DNA from: Sulfurimonas sp.
GTDB lineage: Bacteria > Campylobacterota > Campylobacteria > Campylobacterales > Sulfurimonadaceae
DNA length: 64,000 bases
Assembly (NCBI RefSeq): GCF_028714975.1
Contig: NZ_JAQTLH010000008.1
Span: 51,164-115,163, forward strand
Reading direction: 5' to 3'
Positions within the stretch are counted from its first letter, which is position 1; each line of letters opens with the position of its first letter. Made by a program: the position numbers and the translations under genes. Under the pieces are notes generated by a model that saw only the letters and a program-made list of their open reading frames with translations, did not search any database and had not been told where the DNA came from. Positions 34,786-43,716 of this stretch are shown here, piece after piece.

Positions 34786-36588
34786 TCATTTAAACTCTTT
34801 AACTACTTTACTTAGCTCAATAGTCGGCGGACTGGGAAGATTTGGGTAGACTGTTTTAACTGCATCCGTCGCCCATTGAGGGTAGATTCTAAAGTTTAGT
34901 TTTATTGTTGCTTCAAGCGGATATTGAACATTTTTGTTTATTTCATAGCTTTCAACCCTTTTTTCTCCTGCGGGTATTCTTGTATCGCTAAGCAGCTTTT
35001 TATATTTCCAAAAAAGAAGTCCTACGGGCTTGCCATCTTCATCGCCGAATACTTTTTGAAACAGTCTACTGCCGATTTCTATGTTGCCGTCATCTTTTAG
35101 TTTACCGCTTGAGAGAACTACATTGCCGTTTTTGTCTTTAACGGTAATATCAAGCCAGAGCTCTCTAAAATCAGCAGCTCCCGTAGGCAGATGATGTCCT
35201 GCACCTATGTTTGTAACGCCTACAACTAATTTCCCCTCTTTTAAATCTACATCAAGTTTTGCAGAAGTTTTGAGAAGTTGTATGGTCTGATCTTCATGTG
35301 TTTTATTTTTTAGCCCTGATAAAAAGTGGTTTGAACCGCTAAAATAGTGAACTTTAACATCATCTTTTATAACTCCGCCATCCGTTGAAACAGCTTTAAG
35401 AGGTGAGAATTTATTGTTTTGCAGATTTGTCATATGGCAATCTATACATGTTTTATGTTTGCTTTTATCTTTTGGATTGTTGTATGGTGATTTTTCCCAT
35501 TCGGCAAAGGTAGATACGATTTTTATATCTGTTTTTGGGTGAAACTCATCGTGGCATGAGGCACAATACTTACTCTCTTTATAGAGTGGATTTGAGTAAC
35601 TTTTTTTATGAACATCCGGGTTTGAGTTTATTAACTTTTCATTAAACCAACGCCCCATGTCTGAAGTGCTATCTTCAAATGCATATTTTTTGCGATCAAG
35701 AGAGAGGCTGAATGAAGCATTGCCTTTGCTCTGTGCTTTTGTGATTTGATGGCATGTTATACAGGAGACACCCTCTTCAACTCTGAAGTTACCCTGAGCT
35801 TTAAAATCACTCTTAAGTGTTTTTGCATTTTTTTCAAACATCTCATTACTTAAAAAGTTTCCTTCCATTGCATGGGTAGTTTTGCCCAGACCTGTGGCAA
35901 TGCCGCTCGGATTGTGACAACCCATGCACCATTTACGAAACTCTTGTCCCTCAACTTCACCGGCTAATGTTTCCATTACCATATAGTATGGATTTGAACC
36001 TGCCATATGCTTATGGTTGGAGTCGCTCCACTGCTCAAAAATATCGTTATGACATGATTTGCACTTTATGGAGTTTGTCCAATCTTCACTGTGATGAGCA
36101 TCTTTTTTGCCCTCAATCTCTGTTAGGGATAATTTAGGAGTTTGTGCATAAAGAGGGGCAAAAGAGATAAGTGAAGCCAAAATTATCTGTAAACTTATGT
36201 TTGGTTTTTGCTGCTTGTTTGTATGATAAATAAAGAAAAAAATCAAAATAAACGAGCCGTATAGATGAAGATTAAACGAGAGAGTTCCAAATATATCTCC
36301 GCCGCGATTGCCTATAAAAAATAGATAAAACCCGCTAAGAGTAAGTAGTGAAATTGTGCATAAAAGCAGCCATCCGTCTATACTTCTTACATTTTTAACA
36401 AAAAAATAGTTTTGTATATGTTTGTAAATAAAAGGTGCAATCAAAAAGAGCATCATTACAATGGATATAACGATATGCAGCGCTTGAATGATTTTAAAAT
36501 TTTCCCAAGCGATGTCAAGAAGTTTTAATTGCAATACTCCCGTGAAAAACATTACAAAAACTAGAATTTTTATATATATGGTTTTCAT
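34786..36588 (-). CDS. Membrane-anchored pentaheme cytochrome c
   Basis: A 600-aa protein. The N-terminal 150 residues hold about four transmembrane helices; the rest is periplasmic and contains five CxxCH heme sites ('CKSCH', 'CMGCH', 'CITCH', 'CASCH', 'CIDCH') in residues about 175-390. A beta-rich C-terminal domain of about 180 residues follows, starting around 'KLVVGVTNIGAGHHLPTGAADF'. The 'SIKCKSCHNDIFEQWSDSNHKHM' spacing is like cytochrome c554-type proteins. It overlaps the triheme peroxidase gene upstream by ATGA, so the two are coexpressed and may exchange electrons. The likely role is quinol-to-periplasm electron transfer (inference). Substrate unknown. Confidence 0.8.
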   Translation of the reverse strand: MKTIYIKILVFVMFFTGVLQLKLLDIAWENFKIIQALHIVISIVMMLFLIAPFIYKHIQNYFFVKNVRSIDGWLLLCTISLLTLSGFYLFFIGNRGGDIFGTLSFNLHLYGSFILIFFFIYHTNKQQKPNISLQIILASLISFAPLYAQTPKLSLTEIEGKKDAHHSEDWTNSIKCKSCHNDIFEQWSDSNHKHMAGSNPYYMVMETLAGEVEGQEFRKWCMGCHNPSGIATGLGKTTHAMEGNFLSNEMFEKNAKTLKSDFKAQGNFRVEEGVSCITCHQITKAQSKGNASFSLSLDRKKYAFEDSTSDMGRWFNEKLINSNPDVHKKSYSNPLYKESKYCASCHDEFHPKTDIKIVSTFAEWEKSPYNNPKDKSKHKTCIDCHMTNLQNNKFSPLKAVSTDGGVIKDDVKVHYFSGSNHFLSGLKNKTHEDQTIQLLKTSAKLDVDLKEGKLVVGVTNIGAGHHLPTGAADFRELWLDITVKDKNGNVVLSSGKLKDDGNIEIGSRLFQKVFGDEDGKPVGLLFWKYKKLLSDTRIPAGEKRVESYEINKNVQYPLEATIKLNFRIYPQWATDAVKTVYPNLPSPPTIELSKVVKEFK

Positions 36589-37778
36589 CTATACTCCTTT
36601 ATACCGTAATCTACAATGTCGCCCTCAAGAGTTCGCAAAAATGCTACTATTTCATCAATTTGTTCAAGTGTCAGATGACGACCCAACTGATGTCTTGCCA
36701 TTACATCTACGGCTTCTCTAATTTTTGGTACTGCTCCGTTATGAAAATATGGGGAAGTTTTTGTGACATTTCGTAAAATAGGCACTCTAAAAAGATGCCT
36801 GTTGTTTTTACCTAAATATCCTCCGCTATTTTCAAAAGGAAATTCGCTATCAAGCCTTTTAAGCTGAGGAACTATTTCAAAATTTAGTTTTAAATCATAA
36901 ACTTGCGCGAACTCTCTAAGCGGAAATCTCTGTATGCTTTGACCTCCAAAGCTTATATCGCTGTGACAGCCTTTGCATCCAAAATTTATGAAATTTGCCA
37001 ATCCTCTTTTTGCTTCATGGCTCATAGCAGAGTTATCTCCTTCTAAAAATCTATCATAATCGCCTCTTGTAACAAGAGTTTTTACATAGGCTTCTATTGC
37101 TTTTGTTGTATTTTCAAAACTAATGCCGTCATTAAAAACTTCTCCAAATTTATCTACATATTTAGGATTTTGGTTTACTCTGGCTTCTACTTCTTTAGGT
37201 GTAAGATTCATTTTATGATGATCTTGGAGTGAATTTGCGCTCTGTTCTTTTATGCTGCTTATCTCGCCGCTCCACGAAAAATATTTTGCAAATGCCGAGT
37301 TTAAAATAGTTTGGGTGTTGAGAAGATATGGGTGTTCTGCGCCACCGTCTCCTTGCGAAAATGTAAATCTATCAACTCCGCTTTGATCTTGGAGATGGCA
37401 AGCAGCACAGTTGGTGACCTCTTGATCTTTTTTAGTGAGTGTATCAAGCAGTACGCCTCTGTTTTTTATATCTTTGTCAAATGAGTGACACGAGGCGCAA
37501 CTTGTTTTTTTGTTTTTTGAGAGGTTTGTATCAAAAAAAAGTTCGGAGCCAAGCGCTATTTTTTGCGGTGTCATAGGATTGGATGTATCATCAACTAACT
37601 TCAATAATTTTTCAAATGAATCAGGAACGGGTTTTAAACCTCTCTCTAACGCCAACTCTCTTAACTTCTCATCATTATACTCCGGAATCTTTTTTGGAGG
37701 CGTCAAAAATGATATAGTCAATATAATACTCATGACTACAATAGCGATGAGAAGTGCATTAAAGAGTAGTTTTTTCAT
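36585..37778 (-). CDS. Triheme cytochrome c peroxidase (MauG/CcpA family)
   Basis: The protein is anchored by an N-terminal helix (about residues 8-26). Heme sites lie at 'CASCH' (Cys94), 'CAACH' (Cys124) and 'CKGCH' (Cys268). Classical di-heme peroxidases have two sites matching the first and third; the second, only 30 residues after the first, is extra. 'DTNLSKNKKTSCASCH' and 'RVPILRNVTKTSPYFHNGAVP' are strong family signatures. Its role is reduction of H2O2, or oxidation of a partner protein. Transcribed together with the pentaheme cytochrome; the SDR stop lies directly upstream, so it may continue that transcript. Confidence 0.85.
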   Translation of the reverse strand: MKKLLFNALLIAIVVMSIILTISFLTPPKKIPEYNDEKLRELALERGLKPVPDSFEKLLKLVDDTSNPMTPQKIALGSELFFDTNLSKNKKTSCASCHSFDKDIKNRGVLLDTLTKKDQEVTNCAACHLQDQSGVDRFTFSQGDGGAEHPYLLNTQTILNSAFAKYFSWSGEISSIKEQSANSLQDHHKMNLTPKEVEARVNQNPKYVDKFGEVFNDGISFENTTKAIEAYVKTLVTRGDYDRFLEGDNSAMSHEAKRGLANFINFGCKGCHSDISFGGQSIQRFPLREFAQVYDLKLNFEIVPQLKRLDSEFPFENSGGYLGKNNRHLFRVPILRNVTKTSPYFHNGAVPKIREAVDVMARHQLGRHLTLEQIDEIVAFLRTLEGDIVDYGIKEYR

Positions 37779-38591
37779 CTAAATTCCAAAAGTATCTTTG
37801 ATTTTTTGTTCAAACTCTTTATCGCTTAGCGCTTTTCTTAGCGGAACGAATGTTGTAGCTTCACCGCCGACAGGTATCGCTATGGCTGCATCTTCATTTT
37901 CAATAATCATTTTTATTGCATCGGCAATCGGTTGCGGGCTTGGTCCTTCGTTGATAGCTTTTGCAACAATCGGAACAAAGTGAGATACCAAATCTTTGTA
38001 CGGTGAATTTTGGCTTGTCGTTTGTGCGTTTGCAACTAAACCTTTTTTTACAAAGTTTGTGCCGAAAAGTCCTGATTGGATAGAGTGAACTCTTATACCA
38101 AAAGGGAGCGTTTCAAATCTAAGCGAGTCAACAATCCCCTCAACGGCATACTTTGAAGCATTATAGTGAGATAAAAGCGGAAGCCCCATTTTGCCCAAAA
38201 ACGAACTGATGTTTATGATAACTCCGCTCTTTGCTTCTCTCATATGTGGAAGAACTTCCCTTGTTGTTTTGATAAGCCCAAAAACATTTACATCAAACTG
38301 ATTAAACATCTCCTCATCAGTTCCCTCTTCAAGAGTTGCTAAAAGCCCATAACCTGCATTGTTTACAAGCACGTCGATTTTACCTTCGTTTTTTATAATT
38401 GTTTTTACTGCGTTTTTTATGGTATCTGTTTTTGTAACATCTATATAGATATGCTTAAGGTTGCCGTTACCGACTTTTACATTTTCATCTCTTGAACCTG
38501 CATAAACGATGTATCCGTTATCAGATAAAAATTTTGCACTAAGCTCACCCATCCCCGAAGTAGCACCCGTGATTAAAACTACTTTTGACAT
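37779..38591 (-). CDS. Short-chain dehydrogenase/reductase (SDR), copy 1
   Basis: A classical SDR of 270 aa. The NAD(P) motif 'TGATSGMGELSA' is at residue 8, 'NNAGYG' in the middle, and the catalytic Ser and Tyr-x-x-x-Lys in 'INISSFLGKMGLPLLSHYNASKYAVEG'. The closing region 'AIPVGGEATTFVPLRKALSDKEFEQKIKDTF' is shared with the second SDR at 39618-40436, so the two are paralogues. AGGAG precedes the start. Substrate unknown. Confidence 0.85.
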   Translation of the reverse strand: MSKVVLITGATSGMGELSAKFLSDNGYIVYAGSRDENVKVGNGNLKHIYIDVTKTDTIKNAVKTIIKNEGKIDVLVNNAGYGLLATLEEGTDEEMFNQFDVNVFGLIKTTREVLPHMREAKSGVIINISSFLGKMGLPLLSHYNASKYAVEGIVDSLRFETLPFGIRVHSIQSGLFGTNFVKKGLVANAQTTSQNSPYKDLVSHFVPIVAKAINEGPSPQPIADAIKMIIENEDAAIAIPVGGEATTFVPLRKALSDKEFEQKIKDTFGI

Positions 38592-38694
38592 ATAAAACTC
38601 CTAAAATTTGATATTTAAAGTATATGAAAAAAAGAGGTAGTTAATCAAGCTATTTTTAGCAGTAGAAGAATTTTATTTTAGCACTAATAGGATT

Positions 38695-39618
38695 TTATGA
38701 ATTTTTTTTAAGCAAATCTTTCGGATAGACTCCGTATGTTTGGAAAAAAAGCTTTGAGAAGTGTCCTTGATGTTTGTATCCCACCTCTTTTGCTATTTCG
38801 CCTATGTTTAATACCTGCTCTTTTAAAAGAAGATTTGCTTTTTCAAGGCGAAGTTTTTGCACATACTCATAAATGGTGGTTTTGTATACTTTTTTAAAAA
38901 CCTTTTTCAGTTTTGATTCATTTGTGGCGCACATATGGGCAAGTATCTCAATGGTAGGCGGTTTTGTAAAATTTTTAAGCAGAATCTCTTTTGCATTTTT
39001 AGATATACATAGCTCATCCTCCGCCAAGTGCTTATCCGGCATATAGAGAAGATTAAGCCTTTGTATAATAAACTCTAAAATATTATGTTCACATGTGATG
39101 CTCTTCATAGTGGAATCAGACTTAATATTTATGATTTTATCAATTATATATAAGCTAAGAGCATCAATCGGTTGGGTGTTTATAAGTCTACTTGTAATAT
39201 TTTCTTGAAGTAGATTGTACAAAAAATCTATGGGTTCGTTAGGATTTGTGCTTAGATATCTTTTGAGAAAAAAATCTGCAATGCACAGCAGAAAGATATC
39301 TGTTGTTTTGCTCTCGTTTGCACTAATCGTTAAATCTTGTTTAGATGAAGCGACTATATTTATGGTGTTTTGATTTAAATAAAATTCACTTTTTTCAATA
39401 TTGTCAACTATTTTAACTGCTCCATCTTTTACTACACAAATCGCTACCATTCTATCAAGATTTTTAAAGTGGGTTTGGATTTTAGTTTGAGTCGTATGTA
39501 TGTCTAAAAAAAAGATACCGTTTGAGATATCTACTCTTTTAATATACTCATTTTTACTATTTAAAAGTTCTGTAACTCTATATTTTGTGCTGGTAATATT
39601 AAAAAACAGACTCTCCAT
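38695..39618 (-). CDS. AraC-family transcriptional regulator
   Basis: A 307-aa protein with a C-terminal AraC/XylS DNA-binding domain (about residues 205-305). The first HTH is 'PPTIEILAHMCATNESKLKKVFKKVYK' and the second 'LNIGEIAKEVGYKHQGHFSKLFFQTYGVYP', both typical. The N-terminal 200 residues would bind an effector and have no recognised motif. It starts on a TAATG overlap with the upstream SDR gene and is followed by the second SDR, so it probably controls them. Confidence 0.9.
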   Translation of the reverse strand: MESLFFNITSTKYRVTELLNSKNEYIKRVDISNGIFFLDIHTTQTKIQTHFKNLDRMVAICVVKDGAVKIVDNIEKSEFYLNQNTINIVASSKQDLTISANESKTTDIFLLCIADFFLKRYLSTNPNEPIDFLYNLLQENITSRLINTQPIDALSLYIIDKIINIKSDSTMKSITCEHNILEFIIQRLNLLYMPDKHLAEDELCISKNAKEILLKNFTKPPTIEILAHMCATNESKLKKVFKKVYKTTIYEYVQKLRLEKANLLLKEQVLNIGEIAKEVGYKHQGHFSKLFFQTYGVYPKDLLKKNS

Positions 39619-40436
39619 TATAAGTTGTAATACTCCACAACTCGCCTCTCAAAATCTTCATCGCTCAACTCTTTTTTCATAGGAATAAATTTTTTAGCTT
39701 TATCACCGACTGTTGCATGAGCGCTAAATTTAGGGTTTTGGATTATTTCTAAAATCATATCTGCTACTTCCTCTGCGCTATTTCCGTTGTTTATCTGCTC
39801 AACTATAATCGGAGCCAGATTTGAAACAAGAGCTGAGTACGGGGACTCTTTATCAAATGTTTTGGCGTTTGTAACAAGATTTTCTCGTGCAAATTTTGTA
39901 TCAAAAAAACCGGGCATGATAGAGTGAACTCTAATGTTAAAATCTTTTAACTCATAACGCAAGGAGTCGGTTATACCCTCAACAGCGTACTTGCTAGAGT
40001 TATATAGAGTCAAAAGCGGCAAGCCGATTTTTCCAAGAAATGAACTTATATTTATGATTACTCCGCTACGCTGTTCTCTCATTATGGGAATGGTGCTTTT
40101 ACAAACTCGCAGAACCCCAAACACATTGATGTTAAATTGGTTGTACATCTCATCTTCCGTGACATCTTCTACGGTTGAGACCAAGCCATAACCGGCATTG
40201 TTTACAAGAACATCAATTTTTTTATGTTTTTGTTTTATAAATTCTATCGCTTTTGTTATGCTTTGCTGATTTGTCAAATCGAGTTCTATGGGGATAATAT
40301 TGCTATTTTTTAGATTTTTAAACTCTTTTACATCTCTAGTTCCTGCATAAACTACAAAACCTTTTGTTGATAAAAGGTCTACAGATGCTCTTCCCATGCC
40401 GGAACTGGCACCTGTGATTAAAATTATATTTGACAT
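39618..40436 (-). CDS. Short-chain dehydrogenase/reductase (SDR), copy 2
   Basis: A 272-aa SDR with 'TGASSGMGRASVDLL' (residue 8), 'NNAGYGLVSTVEDV' and catalytic 'INISSFLGKIGLPLLTLYNSSKYAVEG'. It is clearly paralogous to the SDR at 37779-38591: same length, active-site text and C-terminal 'KKFIPMKKELSDEDFERRV'. With the AraC gene between them the layout suggests a duplicated, inducible reductase system. It overlaps the AraC gene by TAATG. Substrate unknown. Confidence 0.85.
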   Translation of the reverse strand: MSNIILITGASSGMGRASVDLLSTKGFVVYAGTRDVKEFKNLKNSNIIPIELDLTNQQSITKAIEFIKQKHKKIDVLVNNAGYGLVSTVEDVTEDEMYNQFNINVFGVLRVCKSTIPIMREQRSGVIINISSFLGKIGLPLLTLYNSSKYAVEGITDSLRYELKDFNIRVHSIMPGFFDTKFARENLVTNAKTFDKESPYSALVSNLAPIIVEQINNGNSAEEVADMILEIIQNPKFSAHATVGDKAKKFIPMKKELSDEDFERRVVEYYNL

Positions 40437-40520
40437 TTAAAATACCTTTTATTATCTCATATTAATCAAATGATTATATCATACCGAGAAATAAAAAAAA
40501 TTGTAAAAGTAGAGAAAAAA

Positions 40521-41417
40521 ATGGATTTTTTTAAGTATATTCACGCGGTTGGAACAGGTGTTAAGGGAAATAGAGATTTAACTCTTGCCGAGTCAAAAGA
40601 GATGATGGAGTCTGTTTTAAAACAAGAAGTTCACGGTGAACAGATAGCCGCATTTTTACTCGGATGGAGATTAAAACCTGAGACAACAGAGGAGTTTAGG
40701 GGAGTTGTCGAAGCGTGCGATATGTTTATAAAAAAAACAACCGTGCCAAATACGATAGAGCTTGGATACCCTTTTGACGGAAAAGTAAATAACCCTTTTA
40801 TGTTTCCATTAGTAGGAAAAATTTTAGAGAATTCAGAGCTCGGGCTTGTTGTCGTCGGAGATGATTTGGCACCGGCAAAAGCAGGAATAACCCTAAAAGA
40901 GGTTGCAACAAATATAGAACTGAATAAAAATATTCACTATTTTGACAGAGCAGATTTTTTTAAAGAGATGCATGATTTAACGGGCATTCGTATGAGGCTC
41001 GGTCTTCGAACGGGTTTTAACACTATCGAAAAAATAACGGGTGTTGCTTCCAGCGAGTTTGCAATTACGGGTGTTTTTCATAAACCGTTTGTAAAAAAAT
41101 ATGTTGAGGTTTTTTCTCATAGATATAAGAGATTTGCTCTTATTCAAGGAAATGAAGGCACCCCTGAGCTTTTTAGCAAAGGTCGTTTATGGGTTGCAAA
41201 CGATGGCGAGGTTGAAGAGTTTATAATTGACCCGCAGCATTACGGTATAAACTACACAAAATCTTGGGAAAAAATAACTCTTGATGAGTCGATAGAACAG
41301 CTAAACAATCCATCGGAAGAGTTTTTAAAATTAGCACGCTTAAATGCAGCCGTTTACCTTTTTGTAGCACAAAAAGCTTCTAGCATAGATGAAGCTTTTG
41401 AAAAATTAAATGGATAA
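40521..41417 (+). CDS. TrpD2/YbiB-like glycosyltransferase-family protein
   Basis: A 298-aa relative of anthranilate phosphoribosyltransferase. The N-terminal helical domain 'TLAESKEMMESVLKQEVHGEQIAAFLLGWRLKPETTEE' matches the TrpD/YbiB fold. The phosphoribosyl-binding Gly-rich loop of true TrpD is degenerate ('FDGKVNNPFMFPLVGKI'), as in YbiB/TrpD2 proteins, which bind nucleic acid rather than making tryptophan. The start at 40521 is preferred over an in-frame ATG at 40470 because the added residues are unlike the family. It overlaps the MFS gene by 8 bases. Confidence 0.75.
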   Translation: MDFFKYIHAVGTGVKGNRDLTLAESKEMMESVLKQEVHGEQIAAFLLGWRLKPETTEEFRGVVEACDMFIKKTTVPNTIELGYPFDGKVNNPFMFPLVGKILENSELGLVVVGDDLAPAKAGITLKEVATNIELNKNIHYFDRADFFKEMHDLTGIRMRLGLRTGFNTIEKITGVASSEFAITGVFHKPFVKKYVEVFSHRYKRFALIQGNEGTPELFSKGRLWVANDGEVEEFIIDPQHYGINYTKSWEKITLDESIEQLNNPSEEFLKLARLNAAVYLFVAQKASSIDEAFEKLNG

Positions 41418-42627
41418 ATTTTCTAACCATATAAAAAATATTCTGCATGGCTTTTTTTTGGCAATCGGCACGACGATTGCCGAACCCTCGACAATTTTAC
41501 CGCTTATAGTAAACTACTTCGGCGGCAGCTCTATGCTTGTAGGGTTCTTTGCGGCGCTTCTTCGCGGAGGGGCGATAATAGTACAGCTTTTCGCAGCTTT
41601 TCATGCACAAAGTTATCAGTTAATGATGCCTTATCTTCGCCGAATATTTTTTATTAGATTTTTATCGTGGTTTTTAATAGGCGTAGCAATTACCGTCTTT
41701 GGTGAAAACTATCCGAATATAACACTTGCTTCTATCGGTTTTGGCTTGTTTATGTTTTCATTTAGCGCAGGTTTTGCCGCGATATACTTTAGAGAGATTA
41801 TGGCAAAGATTTTTAGTCATAAATTTCGCGGAAAAACTATGGCGTATAGGCAGTTTTTTAGCGGTGCGGGAGGACTTTTAAGCGGAGCTTTGGCTGCTTG
41901 GATTTTAGAATCGTTTGAAGCACCGCAAAGTTACGGGTATCTCTTTATAATCAGCTCGTTTATTATGGGTTTTGGGTATTTGGCATTTGCTTTGGTGGAT
42001 GAACCGATAAAAGAGCAAACTTCAAAAAAAGAGGGTTCGTTTAGGGATTTTTTACATAATTCATACACACTTTTAAAAGCAGACAAGCGACTTCAGTTTC
42101 AAACCGCAACTTTTCTTTTGGCTTACGGCTATCTTATCGCTCTGCCGTTTATAATTTTAGATGCACAGCAAAAGATAAATCTTGACGGTGTAGCAATCGG
42201 TTCTTTGATTACGACTCAAATGGTCGGCGCCATGCTTAGCAATTTTTTGTGGGGGAGTCTTAGCGGAAGAGGGAAAGATAAACTTACGGCAATAATTTCT
42301 ATATTTCTTCAATTAGTCGCCGTATCGATGGCGTTTAATGCATCTTCGTTATTTGAATATACGGTTATTTTCTTTTTAATAGGCGCCTCAATGGACGGCA
42401 ATCGCATCGCATCAAGCAATCTTATACTCAAAATTGCTCCCGCGGAAAAAAGACCCGTCTATATCGCTCTTCAGATGAATATAGTCTCTTTGGGGATGTT
42501 TTTCTCGATTGCAGGAGGTGTGATTTTGCACTATTTAAACTATAATATTTTATACGGAAGTTCTATTGCAGTGCTTCTTGGAGCGCTCTTTTTATCTTTT
42601 AAGTTAGAGGTACCATCAAGAGATTAA
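41410..42627 (+). CDS. MFS transporter
   Basis: A 405-aa membrane protein with about 12 predicted helices. The N-terminal 'FFLAIGTTIAEPSTILPLIVNYFGGSSMLVGFFAAL' and 'GKTMAYRQFFSGAGGLLSGALAAWIL' are MFS-like, and there is a repeat of the pattern in the second half. Substrate unknown. It overlaps the TrpD2-like gene and ends 4 bases into a convergent gene. Confidence 0.82.
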   Translation: MDKFSNHIKNILHGFFLAIGTTIAEPSTILPLIVNYFGGSSMLVGFFAALLRGGAIIVQLFAAFHAQSYQLMMPYLRRIFFIRFLSWFLIGVAITVFGENYPNITLASIGFGLFMFSFSAGFAAIYFREIMAKIFSHKFRGKTMAYRQFFSGAGGLLSGALAAWILESFEAPQSYGYLFIISSFIMGFGYLAFALVDEPIKEQTSKKEGSFRDFLHNSYTLLKADKRLQFQTATFLLAYGYLIALPFIILDAQQKINLDGVAIGSLITTQMVGAMLSNFLWGSLSGRGKDKLTAIISIFLQLVAVSMAFNASSLFEYTVIFFLIGASMDGNRIASSNLILKIAPAEKRPVYIALQMNIVSLGMFFSIAGGVILHYLNYNILYGSSIAVLLGALFLSFKLEVPSRD

Positions 42628-43013
42628 ATACCGTAAAATCTCTTGACAAACTCTAACTCTTTTTGATTTTCAATAAAAATTTTAGCAGCAGTTTGATTGT
42701 TTTCATCCGTAACAATCACTTCGTTATTTTCAATTTTAAGATGCTCTTTTCCCCAATTTTTTTCAAGCTCATCTAGTCTGTGGTAAAAATCGCTTGCATT
42801 AGGTTTCTCTTTTAAATCTTTTTTTGCATCATTTCGTTTGTCTACAATAGCCAAACCTCCGATTCGTTTCTCCACTATATATGGACTATAAACTTTTATA
42901 GCCTTATAGATACGATCCTCTTTTGGATCTGGCATAGCACGCTGCATAGAGAGCACTCCTAAAATTAAAAAGGCTGTGAAAAATCCAAATATTAAAGCTT
43001 TTTTTACATTCAT
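42624..43013 (-). CDS. Hypothetical single-span protein (129 aa)
   Basis: The protein has one N-terminal transmembrane or signal segment (about residues 5-23) and a charged periplasmic part with no Cys and no recognised domain ('IYKAIKVYSPYIVEKRIGGLAIVD', 'TAAKIFIENQKELEFVKRFYGI'). It starts directly after the Met8-like gene stop on the same strand, so it is cotranscribed with that enzyme. Function not recognised. Confidence 0.65.
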   Translation of the reverse strand: MNVKKALIFGFFTAFLILGVLSMQRAMPDPKEDRIYKAIKVYSPYIVEKRIGGLAIVDKRNDAKKDLKEKPNASDFYHRLDELEKNWGKEHLKIENNEVIVTDENNQTAAKIFIENQKELEFVKRFYGI

Positions 43014-43580
43014 TTACTTACTCCAACTTCTTATATAGTCTTGTGCTTTTTTATCAAGCATTTTCATTCTCTCTTTGCCTTTTGGCAAAGTTTTTCTTAA
43101 CTCTTTCATCTCTTGCAGAAAACCACTTATACTTGAGGGAATAAGATTTTGAAGGTATATTTTCAAGTGCTTTGCCATTGCGGGAGATGCTCCCGATGTT
43201 GAAATAGCAATTGTCAAATCATCTTTTTTTATATAAGACGGAAAGATAAAATCACAATACTCAACTGAATCAACAGAGTTACAAAGGCAATTATACTGTT
43301 TTGATTCAGCAAATATTTCTGCTTGAAGAGGGATGTCGTCAACAGCGATAATAACTATGGTAAAATCCTTAATATCGCCCTTTTGATAGCCTCTTTTTTC
43401 AAAATTTAGATTATTTTCTTCTATAACTCTCTTCATATCTTGAGAAAAATCAAGAGCGATTATAGAGATATCGGAAGTAAAATCTAAAAGATGTTCCAAC
43501 TTTTCATAAGCTATGTGCCCGCCGCCGACAATTAAGATTTTTTTATTGTCTAGTTTTAAAAAAGCGGGGAAATAACTCAT
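43014..43580 (-). CDS. Precorrin-2 dehydrogenase / siroheme synthase N-terminal domain (Met8-like)
   Basis: A 188-aa protein with the CysG-N/Met8 fold: the NAD-binding 'ILIVGGGHIAYEKLEHLL' near the N-terminus, 'IIAVDD' and 'CNSVDSVEYCDFIFPSYIKKDDLTIAISTSGASPAMAKHLK', which holds the catalytic Asp region. It oxidises precorrin-2 to sirohydrochlorin and may insert iron. It complements NirE and feeds the siroheme decarboxylase encoded just across the intergenic region. I use the ATG at 43580, because residues 1-11 of the longer frame (43613) are poor and lack a ribosome site. Divergent from the decarboxylase gene with an FNR-type box between them. Confidence 0.85.
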   Translation of the reverse strand: MSYFPAFLKLDNKKILIVGGGHIAYEKLEHLLDFTSDISIIALDFSQDMKRVIEENNLNFEKRGYQKGDIKDFTIVIIAVDDIPLQAEIFAESKQYNCLCNSVDSVEYCDFIFPSYIKKDDLTIAISTSGASPAMAKHLKIYLQNLIPSSISGFLQEMKELRKTLPKGKERMKMLDKKAQDYIRSWSK

Positions 43581-43640
43581 TTTTTTTCTTTTTATGCATT
43601 TTTTGTGCGACATAATATCATACTTTTTTGAAAACTCTTA

Positions 43641-43654
43641 TTGATAAAAATCAA
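43641..43654. promoter_or_regulatory. FNR/CRP-family binding box TTGAT-AAAA-ATCAA with spaced -10
   Basis: A perfect FNR-type palindrome between the divergent met8-like and decarboxylase genes. Its centre is about 69 bases before the decarboxylase start. A TACAAT at 43677-43682 is just where a -10 would be for a class II site at -41.5, giving a start near 43689. The same box type precedes the nor-nir operon at 34381. Confidence 0.75.
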
Positions 43655-43716
43655 CTTGGATTAATTGAAATTACATTACAATCGACAAAATGAAAGTATG
43701 GATGGAACGATAATAG

